NCBI GenBank assembly: GCA_024276675.1
Contig: JAJRWT010000037.1
Span: 1 to 64,000 of the forward strand
DNA length: 64,000 nt
Direction of reading: 5' to 3'
From: Myxococcota bacterium
GTDB lineage: Bacteria > Myxococcota_A > UBA796 > JAFGLY01
The translations under genes were made by a program, and so were the position numbers. Under the pieces are notes generated by a model that made no database searches, was not told where the DNA came from, and worked only from the letters and a program-made list of their open reading frames with translations. Each line of letters starts with the position of its first letter. The first letter of the stretch is position 1. Shown here piece after piece: positions 41,288 through 51,559 of this stretch.

Positions 41288-41944
41288 TCAGGGGCAGCTC
41301 ATGTCGGGGATCTCGCCCAGGTGGTCCTGGAGGTGCCGGGTGTAGGCGTCGTCGTCGGTGATGGAGAGCACGTCCATGGTTCCGGCCAGCTCACCCACCA
41401 GGTAGATGTGATCGTCGGGGATGCCCGCGTCCTGGAAGGCCAGGATATCGGTTTCGGCGTTACCGTAGGCCCAGGACGCTTCCCAGCCATCGGCGGCCAG
41501 ATCTGTGATTACTCCCGACTTGTACTCCACCGCGGAGTCGCCGTAGGCCCCGATGCCTTCGGCCAGATAGACCGCGCCGTCCACCAGGGGGAACTCGTGC
41601 TGCTCCAGCCAGTCCTGGGTGGCTTCCATGGCGCTGCGACCGTCGGACAGGGAGAGATCCTGCCCCCGGGCAGTCACGTAGTAAATGGTATAGCCCCGGT
41701 CCCCGTAGGCCTGCATGAGAGTGTTGGCGTCGGGTCGCATGGAGGGATCGTAGGTGGGATCGGCGAACTGGGCCAACCACTCTTCGTCGGCGGTGGTCAA
41801 GGTTTCGTCGATGTCGGTGAAGACAGCATACCTGGCCACGCAGTCCCCTCCGGAATCCTTCGGGGAAGCATCCCCACAGGCCGAGTTGGAGAGTGCCAGG
41901 AAAACGCATGGCGAAAGAGTGAAGGCAGAGCCCTGCCAGGACAT
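41288..41944 (-). CDS. Exported HAD-type phosphatase-like lipoprotein (LNS2-like)
   Basis: 218 residues with a lipobox (LSNSA-C at about residue 23) followed by GDASPKDSGG. The mature domain begins AVFTDIDETLTTADEEW, which is the HAD motif I D-x-D-x-T. It continues with YYVTARGQDLS (motif II-like Thr), a Lys in VEYKSGVITDL, and YGNAETDILAFQDAGI (motif IV acidic residues), similar to LNS2/lipin-type proteins. It is probably an extracytoplasmic phosphatase with an unknown substrate. ATG 41944 has AAGGGGA 6 nt upstream; a TTG two codons earlier is less likely. It lies 33 bp after the arylsulfotransferase-like gene in the same direction, so they are likely cotranscribed. Confidence 0.85.
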   Translation of the reverse strand: MSWQGSAFTLSPCVFLALSNSACGDASPKDSGGDCVARYAVFTDIDETLTTADEEWLAQFADPTYDPSMRPDANTLMQAYGDRGYTIYYVTARGQDLSLSDGRSAMEATQDWLEQHEFPLVDGAVYLAEGIGAYGDSAVEYKSGVITDLAADGWEASWAYGNAETDILAFQDAGIPDDHIYLVGELAGTMDVLSITDDDAYTRHLQDHLGEIPDMSCP

Positions 41945-41977
41945 GATCAATCCCCTTGTCTGTGTAGGGTCACTGGG

Positions 41978-43360
41978 TCACTGGAATGCGTAGAAGTCCG
42001 AGAACATCACGACGTTGCCGAACCAGTTGCCCACATCCGCCTGGATTTCCCAGACCACCTCGCCTTCGGGGGAAACCTCTTGCATGACGCCGGCGGAGCC
42101 GAAGTTGACCAACACGTTTCCGTCGCCAAGCTTGATCACCTGGCCCTGGGTAATGGCCTCCAGTCCTTCGTCTTCGCCGTGGGACCATATCTTGGAGAGG
42201 GTCTTGGTTTCTTCGTCGATGGAGTATTCGGCGCCGATGATGTGCAGCCCCCCCAACCTGGTGGTGACCAGGAGAGTGTTGTCGATGGTAATCTGGGCGT
42301 CGTGCTGGAAGTCCATGGGCTCCGTGCCGCGATCGAAGGTGTACTCCTGGTCTTCTCCGAAGGCACGGGTCACCTCGCCTGTTGCACGACTGATCTCCAG
42401 CACGGTGTCTATGTTGGCCAGCGACAAGGCAAGGACATCGCGCTGGTCGTAGTACTTGAGGGAATTACCGTGGGTCCAGTCATGGTAGTCTTCGTAGAAC
42501 TCCACGTCCCAGTCGTCGTGTACGTAGGGCTCGGCCCAGTTCCAGGTGCTGAACAGGGGAAACGGCTCCTCATCCGCGCCCCCCCACAGGATTATGCAGT
42601 CGCCCACCACCCATTGCTTCTCGTCGGCGTCTTCGTTGTACCACTCCCGCGTGTCGGAAACGATGAACGCCAGCACTCCATCGGGCAGTTGGGCAAAGGC
42701 GTGATGAGCGCCGTTGGTCTGGTCCTGCCACAGCAGCTCACCGTTGATGGAACGTCGCGTGATGAGGCCATAGCCGATGGAGTCGTCGCTGGAAAAGCCG
42801 TTGTAGATGATGCCATGCCCATCCAGCGAGAGCTGCAGGTCCATGGTCCAGAACTCCGAATCGGCCTCGGCGTACCAGACCCACTCGCCCTCGCGGTTGA
42901 TGGCAAAGAGAGCATTGGTTTCACCGAGGATGGAGCCCATGATGAACTGCTCGGTGTCCACGGCGCTCTGGTCAAAGAGGGTGACCTGCGGATCCGGCAG
43001 GTTGGATGGCCGGTTGGGCAGCGTGATCTCGGCGGAGGCCTGCAGCAGGTCATCGCCGGTGTCGGCATAGGCAACCAGGCTCACATCCGCCAGCGCCGTC
43101 AGCCCGTACAGAGTGAACCCGTGCTCCGTGGATTCCACCAGGGTGGTGGGAGTGGTCATTCCCAGGTCCGGCGTCGTACCGTACTCCACCCAGGAGATGG
43201 CCGGCTCCTGGGTGGTCCAGCTCACATCCACCAGGGTCACCATGTTTTCGTCCACCGTGACTTCCAGGTCGAAGTCGCCCGGGACCACCGCGTCTCCGGT
43301 GCAGGCACCCATCAGCAACAGCAGTGGGAAAAGACGAGAGCTGGGTTGATATGCGGGCAA
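41978..43360 (-). CDS. Arylsulfotransferase-like lipoprotein
   Basis: 460 residues from a TTG start at 43360, chosen because GGAGAGAG lies upstream and the resulting N-terminus is a compact lipoprotein signal (LFPLLLLMGA-C). An N-terminal fibronectin-like domain (residues about 30-130) precedes a beta-propeller of the arylsulfotransferase (ASST) family. It shows NGAHHAFAQLPDG, YHDWTHGNSLKYY and MDFQHDAQITIDN, which supply the conserved His residues of ASST active sites. Family members move sulfate between phenolic compounds without PAPS. Repeated Trp-containing blades (WVWYAEAD, LLWQDQTNG, VVWEIQAD) support the propeller. The frame is open to 43621 but has no signal from there. Confidence 0.82.
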   Translation of the reverse strand: MPAYQPSSRLFPLLLLMGACTGDAVVPGDFDLEVTVDENMVTLVDVSWTTQEPAISWVEYGTTPDLGMTTPTTLVESTEHGFTLYGLTALADVSLVAYADTGDDLLQASAEITLPNRPSNLPDPQVTLFDQSAVDTEQFIMGSILGETNALFAINREGEWVWYAEADSEFWTMDLQLSLDGHGIIYNGFSSDDSIGYGLITRRSINGELLWQDQTNGAHHAFAQLPDGVLAFIVSDTREWYNEDADEKQWVVGDCIILWGGADEEPFPLFSTWNWAEPYVHDDWDVEFYEDYHDWTHGNSLKYYDQRDVLALSLANIDTVLEISRATGEVTRAFGEDQEYTFDRGTEPMDFQHDAQITIDNTLLVTTRLGGLHIIGAEYSIDEETKTLSKIWSHGEDEGLEAITQGQVIKLGDGNVLVNFGSAGVMQEVSPEGEVVWEIQADVGNWFGNVVMFSDFYAFQ

Positions 43361-43505
43361 CGGGGTCTCTCTCCGGTGTTCTTCGGCAGTTCGCAAGCGA
43401 CGCCTGGGCCCTCGCGCTCCTGGCGGTGGAAAACAGACTATCTCCACTTTCCAGGCACCACAACAAGACTCTTCACGAATACCCGCAAAGGACATTTCCA
43501 CGGCC

Positions 43506-45098
43506 CTATTGGCGGAGTTGAGCGGGGATTGCCCCTCTCCCGCGAGAGCCATGGCCGGGTTCCGGGCCGAAAAAGGGTTCCGCCTGGCAGGAAGGGCTGG
43601 ATTCGCCTCGCATGTCTCCACTGGCGAAGAGCACGCTGGACACCGGTTCTACCCGAGTGCATGGGCGCTCCTGCCCTGGCTCCGGTTCCAGCCTGTAGAC
43701 CACCAGCCCACCCACCTGGTGGACCGGCACGAACGGGGGAGGCATGCTGCCCGGGGGGCCTACCCACATGGTGCGCCAATCGGTGCCCGACCACAGCCGA
43801 GGCATGGGCTGTCCCGGCAGTACGAGGCGCGGATTGTTCCTGGGCCACAGCAGATGCAGGTTGATCTCGTTGAACACACCCCCCAGGAACCACCGGCCAG
43901 GCTGGGCACGCATCCACTCCGCCAGGGCCATGCGCTGATGGGCGTGCCCCGCCTCGGTGGAGATGGCCGCCAGCGACGATGGCAGGCGCATCGCCAGGCT
44001 GCCCAGTCCAAGCCCCGTACAGAGCAGGACGGGCCAGCGCCGGCTCTTGCCCAGGCGCTGCAATCCTGCCGCGATACCCACGTATGCCAGGGGCAGCAGC
44101 AGCGCAGCATGACGGCGATGGGACCAGATGATCAACAGGACCAGGATCGGAGAGCAGAGCGCCGCATGGAGGCCCAGCAGGCGAACACGGGAGGCCCCAC
44201 GCCATCGCACGGATCCCTGGGCGCTCCTCGTCCACCACCAGAGCCCAGCAAATCCCAGGAGCAGCAATGCCAGCGTGTCGCCGGATCGCTGCCCCAGGGT
44301 CCGGATAAAGATCCACCAGATGTCCAGCCTGTCGCCTCGCATCAAGGCATCGCGGAAGCTGCCACCCGCCTCTCCGGTCAACTCGTTCATGAACGAGGTA
44401 CCCACACCGGGTTTCAAAAGCAGGGGGCTCTCGGCCAGGGGGGTGTAGACACGGGAGGGAAGCTGCCGGGCCACGCCGGTCCAAACCAGGACAAGCAACA
44501 AAATGGCGGTGGCCGGAGGCAGGAGCCAGGCGACCCTGGAGTACTTGAAGCTCAGGATCAGCAGAAGTGTCGCGACGAGAATCACCATCCCGTGTTCGCG
44601 CACCAGGGCCATGGCCAGGAGGCCGCACAGAAACAACAGGGTACGACCCGCCAGCGGCTGCCGAGCCCAACGCAGACCCGCCAGCGCGGACAGCAGCAAG
44701 AACAGCAGGGCCGTGGAGTCGGGCTGAAGCTGGAAGCTGAACGCCAGGAGGTCCGGACTCGCCAACGAGGCCAGACCCACCAACAGGGCAGCCCACCATT
44801 CCAAGCCCAGCACCCGTGCGACTCCCGCCGACAGAACAGGGACGGCGGCCCCCGCCAACGTGGAGATCCAGCCCCCGACGAGCCAGGGCAGGCGACCGCT
44901 GACGGCGCTCGCCGCGGCAACCATCAGCGGGTAACCAGGCAGAACCGATGGCAACTGGCCACGCAGCAACTGGGATGCCGAAAGGCCCCAGAGCGCAGGA
45001 TCCGATCCCAACGGGGCATCCAGGCCAAGCCATGCCCGCAGCAGCAACAGCGCGAGCGCCAGCAGAAACCAGGCCAGCACCCACCGAAATGCGTTCAT
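43506..45098 (-). CDS. Multi-spanning membrane protein, probable GT-C (GT39/PMT-like) glycosyltransferase
   Basis: 530 residues, with 10-12 membrane helices over the first 420 residues and a soluble Pro-rich C-terminus. The first extracytoplasmic loop GLDAPLGSDPALWGLSASQLLRGQLPSVLPGYPL has the acidic residue and PGYPL-like pattern of polyprenyl-sugar-dependent GT-C enzymes; LVREHG marks a later loop. The donor and acceptor are unknown. Its ATG overlaps the PiT stop codon (ATGA), an unusual coupling of a glycosyltransferase-like protein to phosphate uptake. Confidence 0.72.
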   Translation of the reverse strand: MNAFRWVLAWFLLALALLLLRAWLGLDAPLGSDPALWGLSASQLLRGQLPSVLPGYPLMVAAASAVSGRLPWLVGGWISTLAGAAVPVLSAGVARVLGLEWWAALLVGLASLASPDLLAFSFQLQPDSTALLFLLLSALAGLRWARQPLAGRTLLFLCGLLAMALVREHGMVILVATLLLILSFKYSRVAWLLPPATAILLLVLVWTGVARQLPSRVYTPLAESPLLLKPGVGTSFMNELTGEAGGSFRDALMRGDRLDIWWIFIRTLGQRSGDTLALLLLGFAGLWWWTRSAQGSVRWRGASRVRLLGLHAALCSPILVLLIIWSHRRHAALLLPLAYVGIAAGLQRLGKSRRWPVLLCTGLGLGSLAMRLPSSLAAISTEAGHAHQRMALAEWMRAQPGRWFLGGVFNEINLHLLWPRNNPRLVLPGQPMPRLWSGTDWRTMWVGPPGSMPPPFVPVHQVGGLVVYRLEPEPGQERPCTRVEPVSSVLFASGDMRGESSPSCQAEPFFGPEPGHGSRGRGAIPAQLRQ

Positions 45099-46033
45099 GA
45101 AGGACTGACGAGCATCAGCAGCTTCCACAGCAGGTAGGCCACGGCGAAGCTGACGGCCGGGGTGCCGACCCAGCCGAAGGAGATCTTGACCATGGTACCC
45201 CAGCGAACGGTCTTCACGCCCTTGAGGAGCCCGATGCCCAGCACGGCGCCCACCACCGCCTGGCTGGTGGAAACGGGGACGCCCACCTCGGCGTAGATAT
45301 GAACGGTGATGGCTTCGGACAGGACCACCACCAGGGCGGTGAAGGCGTCCAGCTTCACCAGGTCCCGACCGACGGTCATCATGACCTGGCGGCTGTAGGT
45401 GCAGATTCCCAGGGCGATGGCCACTGATCCCACGATGGTCCCCACCAGGGGCGTGATGGCCCCCGCTCCCACCACGGGGCCCACCACGTTGGCCACGTTG
45501 TTGGCCCCCAGCGCAAAGGCCCCGTAGGAACCCACCAGCACCAGCGCATGGCGCAGGAACTTGTCGTAGGCGAAGAGGCTCAGGTGAAGGTGGTTGATGG
45601 TCTTGCCAAGTACAAAGTACAAGACCATTGCTATGATGGCCGAACCGATGGGAGTGCCCACCCAGCAGGCTCCCACCTTGCCCAGGACCGCCAGATCCAG
45701 GTCACCCTGGACCACGCCAAGCATCACCAGCCCGCCCACGACCGCCTGGGAGGTGGATACCGGCAGCCTGAAAACAGTCATGACGGTTACCGTGAGGGCG
45801 GCAGCCAGGGACACGACGAAGGCGGTGTTCAGGGTGGTGGCGCTCACCTGGCTGTAGGTCTCTATTCCCGCCTGCCCCCGGAGCACGGCTCCCAGGATCA
45901 CGAAGGTGGAGGCCAGCAAGGCCGCGACCCAGAACTTCACCATGCGCGAGGCCACGGCAGTGCCAAACACGTTGGCGGCGTCGTTGGAACCCAGAGACCA
46001 GCCCAGGAAGAGACTGGCGGAGATCTGCCACAT
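45095..46033 (-). CDS. pitA: PiT-family inorganic phosphate transporter
   Basis: 312 residues, about ten membrane helices, with the two inverted-repeat signatures of the family: GWSLGSNDAANVFGTAVASR near the N-terminus and YGAFALGANNVANVVGPVVGAG in the middle, plus paired VSTSQAVVGGL and VSTSQAVVGAVLG motifs. It imports phosphate (as neutral metal-phosphate) driven by protons or Na+. It is 15 bp downstream of the DUF47 gene and overlaps the following membrane-protein gene by 4 nt. The N-terminus starts directly at helix 1, which is usual for short bacterial PiT. Confidence 0.92.
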   Translation of the reverse strand: MWQISASLFLGWSLGSNDAANVFGTAVASRMVKFWVAALLASTFVILGAVLRGQAGIETYSQVSATTLNTAFVVSLAAALTVTVMTVFRLPVSTSQAVVGGLVMLGVVQGDLDLAVLGKVGACWVGTPIGSAIIAMVLYFVLGKTINHLHLSLFAYDKFLRHALVLVGSYGAFALGANNVANVVGPVVGAGAITPLVGTIVGSVAIALGICTYSRQVMMTVGRDLVKLDAFTALVVVLSEAITVHIYAEVGVPVSTSQAVVGAVLGIGLLKGVKTVRWGTMVKISFGWVGTPAVSFAVAYLLWKLLMLVSPS

Positions 46034-46048
46034 TCGGTCGACCCCCGC

Positions 46049-46693
46049 TCAGATGTTGCGCTTGATGGCTATGATCCCCACACGATCAGCGAAGTTTTCG
46101 CCTCGGTCGGAAATCTTGCCCACCGTGAGAATGACCTCTTTCAGTTGGGCCTTGCGGGCCAGATCCATGTCGGTGCTATAGATCTCGCGTATGAGGGCGC
46201 GTTCCCGGTGGTCCGATTCGCTCTCCATGTTGTCGATCTCTTTGCACACGTAGACGGTCTGGGCCGGGTTGTGGAAGAGGCTGTCAAGGGCCTTGCGCAC
46301 GAGTTGGTAGGTCTTGATGTTGGTGTCTACCAGGTCCTGGAGCCCGGGTTTCAGGAATTCCGGGATCTCCACGAACTCGTCGCACAGAATGAACAAGAGT
46401 GTCTCCAGCACGTTGGGGATGCGGTCCACGGCCTCCAGGATTCCCAGGATGTCACCCCTGGATTCAGGCAGGAGCTGCCGCCCGTAGAGGGTCATCTCTA
46501 TCTCGCGCCGGAGATCATCGGCGTGGGATTCGCACTTGTGTACCGTGAAGACACCCTTCTCGAAGAGATCGGTGCGGCCGTTCTCCAGGTACTCCTTGAA
46601 CACTTTTGCGAACTCGTTGACGGTTTCGTCCAGGCCGTCCTGGTAGAGATCCAGCATCTGCTGGACATTGCGCTTTCGCTTCCAGAAAACCAT
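46049..46693 (-). CDS. DUF47/PhoU-like PiT accessory protein
   Basis: 214 residues, all alpha-helical and PhoU-like. It opens MVFWKRKRNVQQMLDLYQDGLDETVNEF, has HKCESHADDLRREIE and ILEAVDRIPN (acidic metal-cluster helices), and ends with TVGKISDRGENFADRVGIIAIKR, all typical of DUF47 proteins. They are encoded next to PiT transporters and are thought to modulate them. ATG 46693 is chosen as the conserved MVFWKR start, with GGGA upstream; the frame is open to 46765. It forms an operon with pitA. Confidence 0.9.
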   Translation of the reverse strand: MVFWKRKRNVQQMLDLYQDGLDETVNEFAKVFKEYLENGRTDLFEKGVFTVHKCESHADDLRREIEMTLYGRQLLPESRGDILGILEAVDRIPNVLETLLFILCDEFVEIPEFLKPGLQDLVDTNIKTYQLVRKALDSLFHNPAQTVYVCKEIDNMESESDHRERALIREIYSTDMDLARKAQLKEVILTVGKISDRGENFADRVGIIAIKRNI

Positions 46694-46803
46694 TCGATGT
46701 TCCCGAGTTGGTGGGTTCGCCTCCCGCCCCCGCGGCGCGAAAGCACACACAAGATAATATCCCATGGTGCTTCAGGGCAGCGAAATCCACAACGACAGCT
46801 CTA

Positions 46804-48867
46804 CTACTCGGGTGGCCGGTACAGTTCCAGGTACTGTGAGAGCATACGCCGGCTATCGTAGACGGGTAGGCAGGCGGCGATGCTCCGCCGGAGCCGGCGG
46901 ATCCACACTCTGGGCAGGCCATCTTCGTCCCTGTCGCGCCAGGCTGGAAGGACATGCTCCTCCAGCACCTGGTAGAGAGCCGTTGCATCGGCCAGGTCAG
47001 CGTCGGGGGCGGTATCTTCGCCCCGTATGGCCCAGCCGTGGCTGCCGTCCCAGGCTTCGTCCCACCATCCGTCCAGTATGGAGACGTTCAGCCCCCCCTG
47101 AATGGCGGCCTTCTGGCCGCTCGTGCCGCTGGCTTCGTGGGGTTTCCTGGGGGTGTTCAACCAGAGATCACAGCCCTGCACCAGGAGGCGGCCCAGGTTC
47201 ATGTCGTAGCCGGGGATGAAGAATACGCGCCCCTTGAAGCGGGGATCCTCGGTCCACCGGAGGATCCTGGCCAGGATGTCCTGGCCCCGCCCGTCCGCGG
47301 GGTGTGCCTTGCCGGCCACCAGCAACTGGGCGGGGGCATCGCCCAGGAAGGCCGCCAGGCGATCCGCGTCGGCGAACAAGAGATCCGCTCTCTTGTAGGG
47401 GGCGAAACGACGAGCAAAACCCATGGTGAGAGCATGGGGGTCCAGGGATCCCACGCCCATGTGGGCCATGGCCGAGCAGAGAAGACGCCTGGACTCGTTG
47501 CGCGCCCGCCACAGCTCGGAGGCCGGCAGGTCGTGCAGCCTGCCCCGCCATTCCCCGGGTCTCGCCCAGGCATCTCTCCAGCCGGGGGCGTGACGATCCA
47601 GAAGTCGTGCCATGACGGGCGACATCCAGGTTGGCACGTGGACGCCGTTGGTGACGTGCACGATGGGACTCGGAGGCGGCGCCGGAGTGCCGCCGGAGAG
47701 CAGGCGCCTGTCCTCGTGACCATGGAGGTTTTTCCACATGTCCCTGCTCACCTGCCCGTGAATCCGGCTCACCCCGTTGGACACGCGGGACATGCGCAGG
47801 GCGATGATGGTCATGCAGGTGGGAGAGTGTATGTCTCCAGGCCAGACCCGCCCCAGGTCCATGAAGAAGCCCTCGGGAAGCCCGATGGCGGCCCTGAAAC
47901 CCTCGAGCCCGCCTTGTACCTGGTCCCAATCGAAGCGGTCATGGCCCGCCTCCACAGGGGTGTGGGTGGTGAAGACGCTCCTTTGCCTGACTTTTTTCAT
48001 GGCCTGCCCCGGATCCAGGCCCCCGGCCAGCTCTTCCCGCAGCAATTCCAGCGTAAGGAAGGCGGCATGGCCTTCGTTCATGTGGAAGGTGACCGGATCC
48101 AGGCCCAGCTTGCGAAGGAGCCTGGTGCCGCCCACTCCCAGGAGGACCTCCTGGGCCATGCGCAGCTTCCGCTGCCCGCCGTAGAGGCGGCTGGTGTAGC
48201 GCCTGTGCCGGGCACTGGCTCCTGGAACGTGGGTGTCCAAGAGGTATAGCTTCACCCTGCCAACCTTGACTTCCCAGGCCATGGCCTCGTAGCTGCCGGA
48301 ACCTTCCGGCACATCCACCAACAAGCGTTCGCCCGAGGGAGTCAACAATGGCCGCATGGGGAGGAACGACGGGGGTACTCGCCGGTACTCCGCCACCTGC
48401 CGGCCATCCTCTATGACCTGGTCGAAATAGCCCTGGCTGTAGTACAGGCCCACCGCCACCAGGGGCAGCCCCATGTCGCTGGCGCTCTTGAGATGGTCCC
48501 CCGCCAGGATACCCAGTCCGCCGGAATAGATGGGCAGGCTCTCGTGCAGACCGAACTCCATGCAGAAGTATGCCACCGGTCGCTTGGCGGATGCCCAGGC
48601 AGGGGCGGAACCGGGAGTGGCCGTGGCCCTTCGCCAGCGTTCCACCACGATGGCCAGCCTGGACAGGTAGGCTTTGTCGGAAGAGAGTTGGTTCGCTCGA
48701 TCCGGTGGTAGATGCAGGAGCATTGCCACCGGATTGCCATTAAACTCCTCCCATCCCCGGGGATGTGTCTCCCGGAACAGGTGCTGGGCCTCACGGTCCC
48801 AGGTCCACCACAGATCGTAGGCAAGGTCGGACAATGCCTGGACAGGTTGGGGCAGTTTCACGGTCAT
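46804..48867 (-). CDS. glgP: Alpha-glucan (glycogen/maltodextrin) phosphorylase
   Basis: 687-residue GT35 enzyme of the short type with an N-terminal DUF3417-like region (SDLAYDLWWTWDREAQHLF). It releases glucose-1-phosphate from alpha-1,4-glucans using PLP. Motifs visible are YFCMEFGLHESLPIYSGGLG, HMNEGHAAFLTLEL, FTTHTPVEAGHDRF, VTNGVHVPTW, ARRFAPYKRADLLF, and the PLP-Lys region EASGTSGQKAAIQGGLNVSILDGWW. Gln replaces the usual Met in SGTSGMK. ATG 48867 (MTVKLPQPVQ) is preferred, with GAGG about 9 nt upstream; the frame is open to 48939. It lies 110 bp upstream of the DUF47 gene in the same direction and may be cotranscribed, which would link glycogen phosphorolysis to phosphate supply. Confidence 0.92.
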   Translation of the reverse strand: MTVKLPQPVQALSDLAYDLWWTWDREAQHLFRETHPRGWEEFNGNPVAMLLHLPPDRANQLSSDKAYLSRLAIVVERWRRATATPGSAPAWASAKRPVAYFCMEFGLHESLPIYSGGLGILAGDHLKSASDMGLPLVAVGLYYSQGYFDQVIEDGRQVAEYRRVPPSFLPMRPLLTPSGERLLVDVPEGSGSYEAMAWEVKVGRVKLYLLDTHVPGASARHRRYTSRLYGGQRKLRMAQEVLLGVGGTRLLRKLGLDPVTFHMNEGHAAFLTLELLREELAGGLDPGQAMKKVRQRSVFTTHTPVEAGHDRFDWDQVQGGLEGFRAAIGLPEGFFMDLGRVWPGDIHSPTCMTIIALRMSRVSNGVSRIHGQVSRDMWKNLHGHEDRRLLSGGTPAPPPSPIVHVTNGVHVPTWMSPVMARLLDRHAPGWRDAWARPGEWRGRLHDLPASELWRARNESRRLLCSAMAHMGVGSLDPHALTMGFARRFAPYKRADLLFADADRLAAFLGDAPAQLLVAGKAHPADGRGQDILARILRWTEDPRFKGRVFFIPGYDMNLGRLLVQGCDLWLNTPRKPHEASGTSGQKAAIQGGLNVSILDGWWDEAWDGSHGWAIRGEDTAPDADLADATALYQVLEEHVLPAWRDRDEDGLPRVWIRRLRRSIAACLPVYDSRRMLSQYLELYRPPE

Positions 48868-49140
48868 CCAAACAGCCTCGCGGGAGATGCTACGACAAAG
48901 CTGGCAACGGGTCGACAAGGCATTGGGTTGTCGAGTCAAGGGGAGCCTTTAATCATGGGGAGGCCTTGAGTCCAGCAGAGGCCACGCACCGAGGGCCTGG
49001 CTCGATCAGCTCTTCTCTTGAAAAACCGATAGAACCTGGGTCAACAGCCGGGAGATGCCGGAGATTGCGCTGGAAACCGGCGTTGATGGCTTCCCTGGAA
49101 TGCCTGGGGATCGCCTGGTGTTGAAACCTGTGGCTCCACG

Positions 49141-49163
49141 GCCTGCCGCGCTGTGCGGCGGGC
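49141..49163 (+). other. Hairpin in the leader of the spacer lipoprotein gene
   Basis: GCCTGCCGC-GCTGT-GCGGCGGGC forms a 9-bp stem (one G-T pair) 35 nt before the ATG at 49198. It could affect transcription or translation. It matches no riboswitch that I recognise. The rest of the 330-bp gap (48868-49197) shows nothing else. Confidence 0.4.
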
Positions 49164-49197
49164 CTCTCCCGCAGAGGAGCCATGGAGGAGTAGAATC

Positions 49198-49797
<600 letters not shown>

Positions 49798-50015
49798 CCA
49801 CGCTTTCTCGAAAAACACGCCCATCTATTCCACGAGTTTCGTAGAACAGGTCCAACACGAACACATGTCACCTGCCCCCGTTGCCAGGAAATCCCACCGG
49901 CGACGCCCGCCACCAGACTCTCCCGCAATCCCGGTCATTTACTACGTGAGAGACAGGTGTTTCCCAAACCCACCAGGAAAACGTGAACCCGGCCCATGCT
50001 GTCGTCCTTTCATTG

Positions 50016-50044
50016 TTGACATGGGGAAGCGGTACTACTATAGG
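50016..50044 (+). promoter_or_regulatory. Sigma70-like promoter of the BlaI-Cus operon
   Basis: TTGACA (50016-50021), a 17-bp spacer and TATAGG (50039-50044) lie about 40 bp before the blaI-type ATG at 50083, giving a predicted start near 50051. An imperfect ACTAC...GTCGT dyad overlaps the -10 region and could be the operator, but this is weak. The remaining gap from 49798 shows no other feature. Confidence 0.7.
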
Positions 50045-50082
50045 CCGTCGTAATTCGCTGGCGGCCACAATAGGGGAGAGCC

Positions 50083-50508
50083 ATGAAGAACATTCACATC
50101 CGCCCGGATCACGAAGGTCTCCGCTCATCCCTTTTCGACCTGGAGGCCGACATCATGGAAGTCGTCTGGTCGGAGGGCTGGCAGTCCTTCGCCGTCTCCC
50201 ATGTCCACCAGCGGCTTCTGAGGGGCCGTGAAATCGCCTACACCACCGTGATGACCACCATCAGCCGCCTCTACGACAAGGGACTGCTGCAGCGGAGGCG
50301 TGACGGGAGGCGCTACCTCTACAGCCCCATCATGGGTAAGGGCGAGTACCTCCGATCCATGGCACGCGAGGTGCTTGGAAGCTTCTTCGATGCTGGCCTG
50401 GAAGGTGCGGAAGCCTTGCTGGTGGAGCGAGTCGCGGATGCCGACGAAGAAGAGCTGGACAGGCTCGAAGCGCTCATTCAAACCCGCCGGAAGGAGTTGA
50501 AGGGGTGA
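50083..50508 (+). CDS. BlaI/MecI/CopY-family transcriptional repressor
   Basis: 141 residues. A winged-helix N-terminal domain ([30 protein letters not shown]... [32 protein letters not shown]) has the [16 protein letters not shown] recognition segment characteristic of the family, and the C-terminal dimerisation helices are acidic. The family includes beta-lactam (BlaI, MecI) and copper (CopY) regulators. The C-terminal CxCx4CxC copper site of CopY is absent. The gene opens a six-gene operon: its stop overlaps the GTG of the M56 peptidase gene. Control of the downstream metal RND pump is therefore the likely job. GGGGAGAG lies just before the ATG. Confidence 0.92.
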   Translation: MKNIHIRPDHEGLRSSLFDLEADIMEVVWSEGWQSFAVSHVHQRLLRGREIAYTTVMTTISRLYDKGLLQRRRDGRRYLYSPIMGKGEYLRSMAREVLGSFFDAGLEGAEALLVERVADADEEELDRLEALIQTRRKELKG

Positions 50509-51542
50509 GTGGGTTCCTGACCTCGGTTCTTGGTGTCGGCCTCGTCATCGGTCTCGCCGTCCCCGTGGCCACCCTGGCCGCCAAGGCGATTCTGGTGTTC
50601 CGTTGGCGTCGCGACCCGGATCCGAGGCGCTATGGTTCACTGTCCACTTTCCTCCTGTTGATCGCACCCAGCCTCGGAGCGTTGGCATGGTTCATCTCCG
50701 CTGGCCTGCACCTCTCCGAACCCGTAGACACCGGGACTGTGTGCAGCCTCGGCCACGAAGGCACCATCGTCTGCGCCGAGGCGCTGCTCTTCGTGCTGCT
50801 GCTCTCCACCCTGGCGATGACCACCCTGTTGGGCGCAATATGGCTGCACGCCTCCGGAACAGCCAGGCAGCGGCCCCGCCTGCCGGCCGGTCACGCCCAC
50901 GCTCGCCGCCTTGCACGTATCTGCTCCAGTCATCCACGTCTCCGGGAGCTGTCCAGGCGCATCACCGCCGTGTACGGCCAGGGCCCTCCCCTCTGTACCA
51001 AGGGGCTGTTCATGCCTGTGATCGAGGTGGCCGCCCGCTGCATGGAGCGACTCCCCGACGACGCCCTCACCGGGGCACTTCTTCACGAGGCAGAACACCA
51101 CCACGCACGCGACCCTCTGCGATATCTCGTCGCCGGTGCGAGCCTCGTCATCAACCCATGCGGGTTCCTGCTGCGGCAGGAGTTCCGTCGCTGGCGCGCC
51201 GCCCGCGAAGCGGTCTGTGACGAGTGGGCCGTACGCCGCTCCGCCGACCCATTGGCACTGGCCGGTGCCCTGGTGGCGGTCGCCAGGCACGATTCAGCGC
51301 TCCGTGGCTCCGTGGTCGGGCTCTGTGGACCGGCGCTGGGGCTCCTTCGGCTTCGAATCCATTTTCTGCTGGACTACGCGTCCCGCCCCCCTGGGCCCCG
51401 CTCCTCCACAGCCACCTGGCTGGCCATCTTGGTGGGGATGGGGATCGTGCTCCTCCCCCACGTCGTTGGAGCATGGCCCCTCGAAGACGCACACGCAGCG
51501 CTCGTCCGGGTGTTGGCAGCATCCGGCTTGACCAAAATGTAG
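50505..51542 (+). CDS. BlaR1-like M56 membrane metallopeptidase
   Basis: 345 residues with four membrane helices and the zinc site H-E-A-E-H (His194) in [17 protein letters not shown], followed by [20 protein letters not shown], which carries the third ligand typical of M56. It lacks the C-terminal penicillin-binding sensor domain of BlaR1. In the BlaI/BlaR1 scheme the peptidase is activated by a signal and causes cleavage of the repressor. The GTG start overlaps the repressor stop (GTGA), so the two are coupled. The signal here is presumably envelope metal stress (inference from the operon). Confidence 0.9.
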   Translation: MSGFLTSVLGVGLVIGLAVPVATLAAKAILVFRWRRDPDPRRYGSLSTFLLLIAPSLGALAWFISAGLHLSEPVDTGTVCSLGHEGTIVCAEALLFVLLLSTLAMTTLLGAIWLHASGTARQRPRLPAGHAHARRLARICSSHPRLRELSRRITAVYGQGPPLCTKGLFMPVIEVAARCMERLPDDALTGALLHEAEHHHARDPLRYLVAGASLVINPCGFLLRQEFRRWRAAREAVCDEWAVRRSADPLALAGALVAVARHDSALRGSVVGLCGPALGLLRLRIHFLLDYASRPPGPRSSTATWLAILVGMGIVLLPHVVGAWPLEDAHAALVRVLAASGLTKM

Positions 51543-51559
51543 AAAAGGTGAGACGACAG

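Noticed and set aside
49141..49163. Riboswitch upstream of the spacer lipoprotein
   Set aside because: There is only one simple hairpin, with no conserved aptamer core that I recognise.
50083..51542. Beta-lactam resistance regulon (BlaI/BlaR1)
   Set aside because: There is no penicillin-sensor domain and no beta-lactamase gene; the coupled genes encode a metal RND system.
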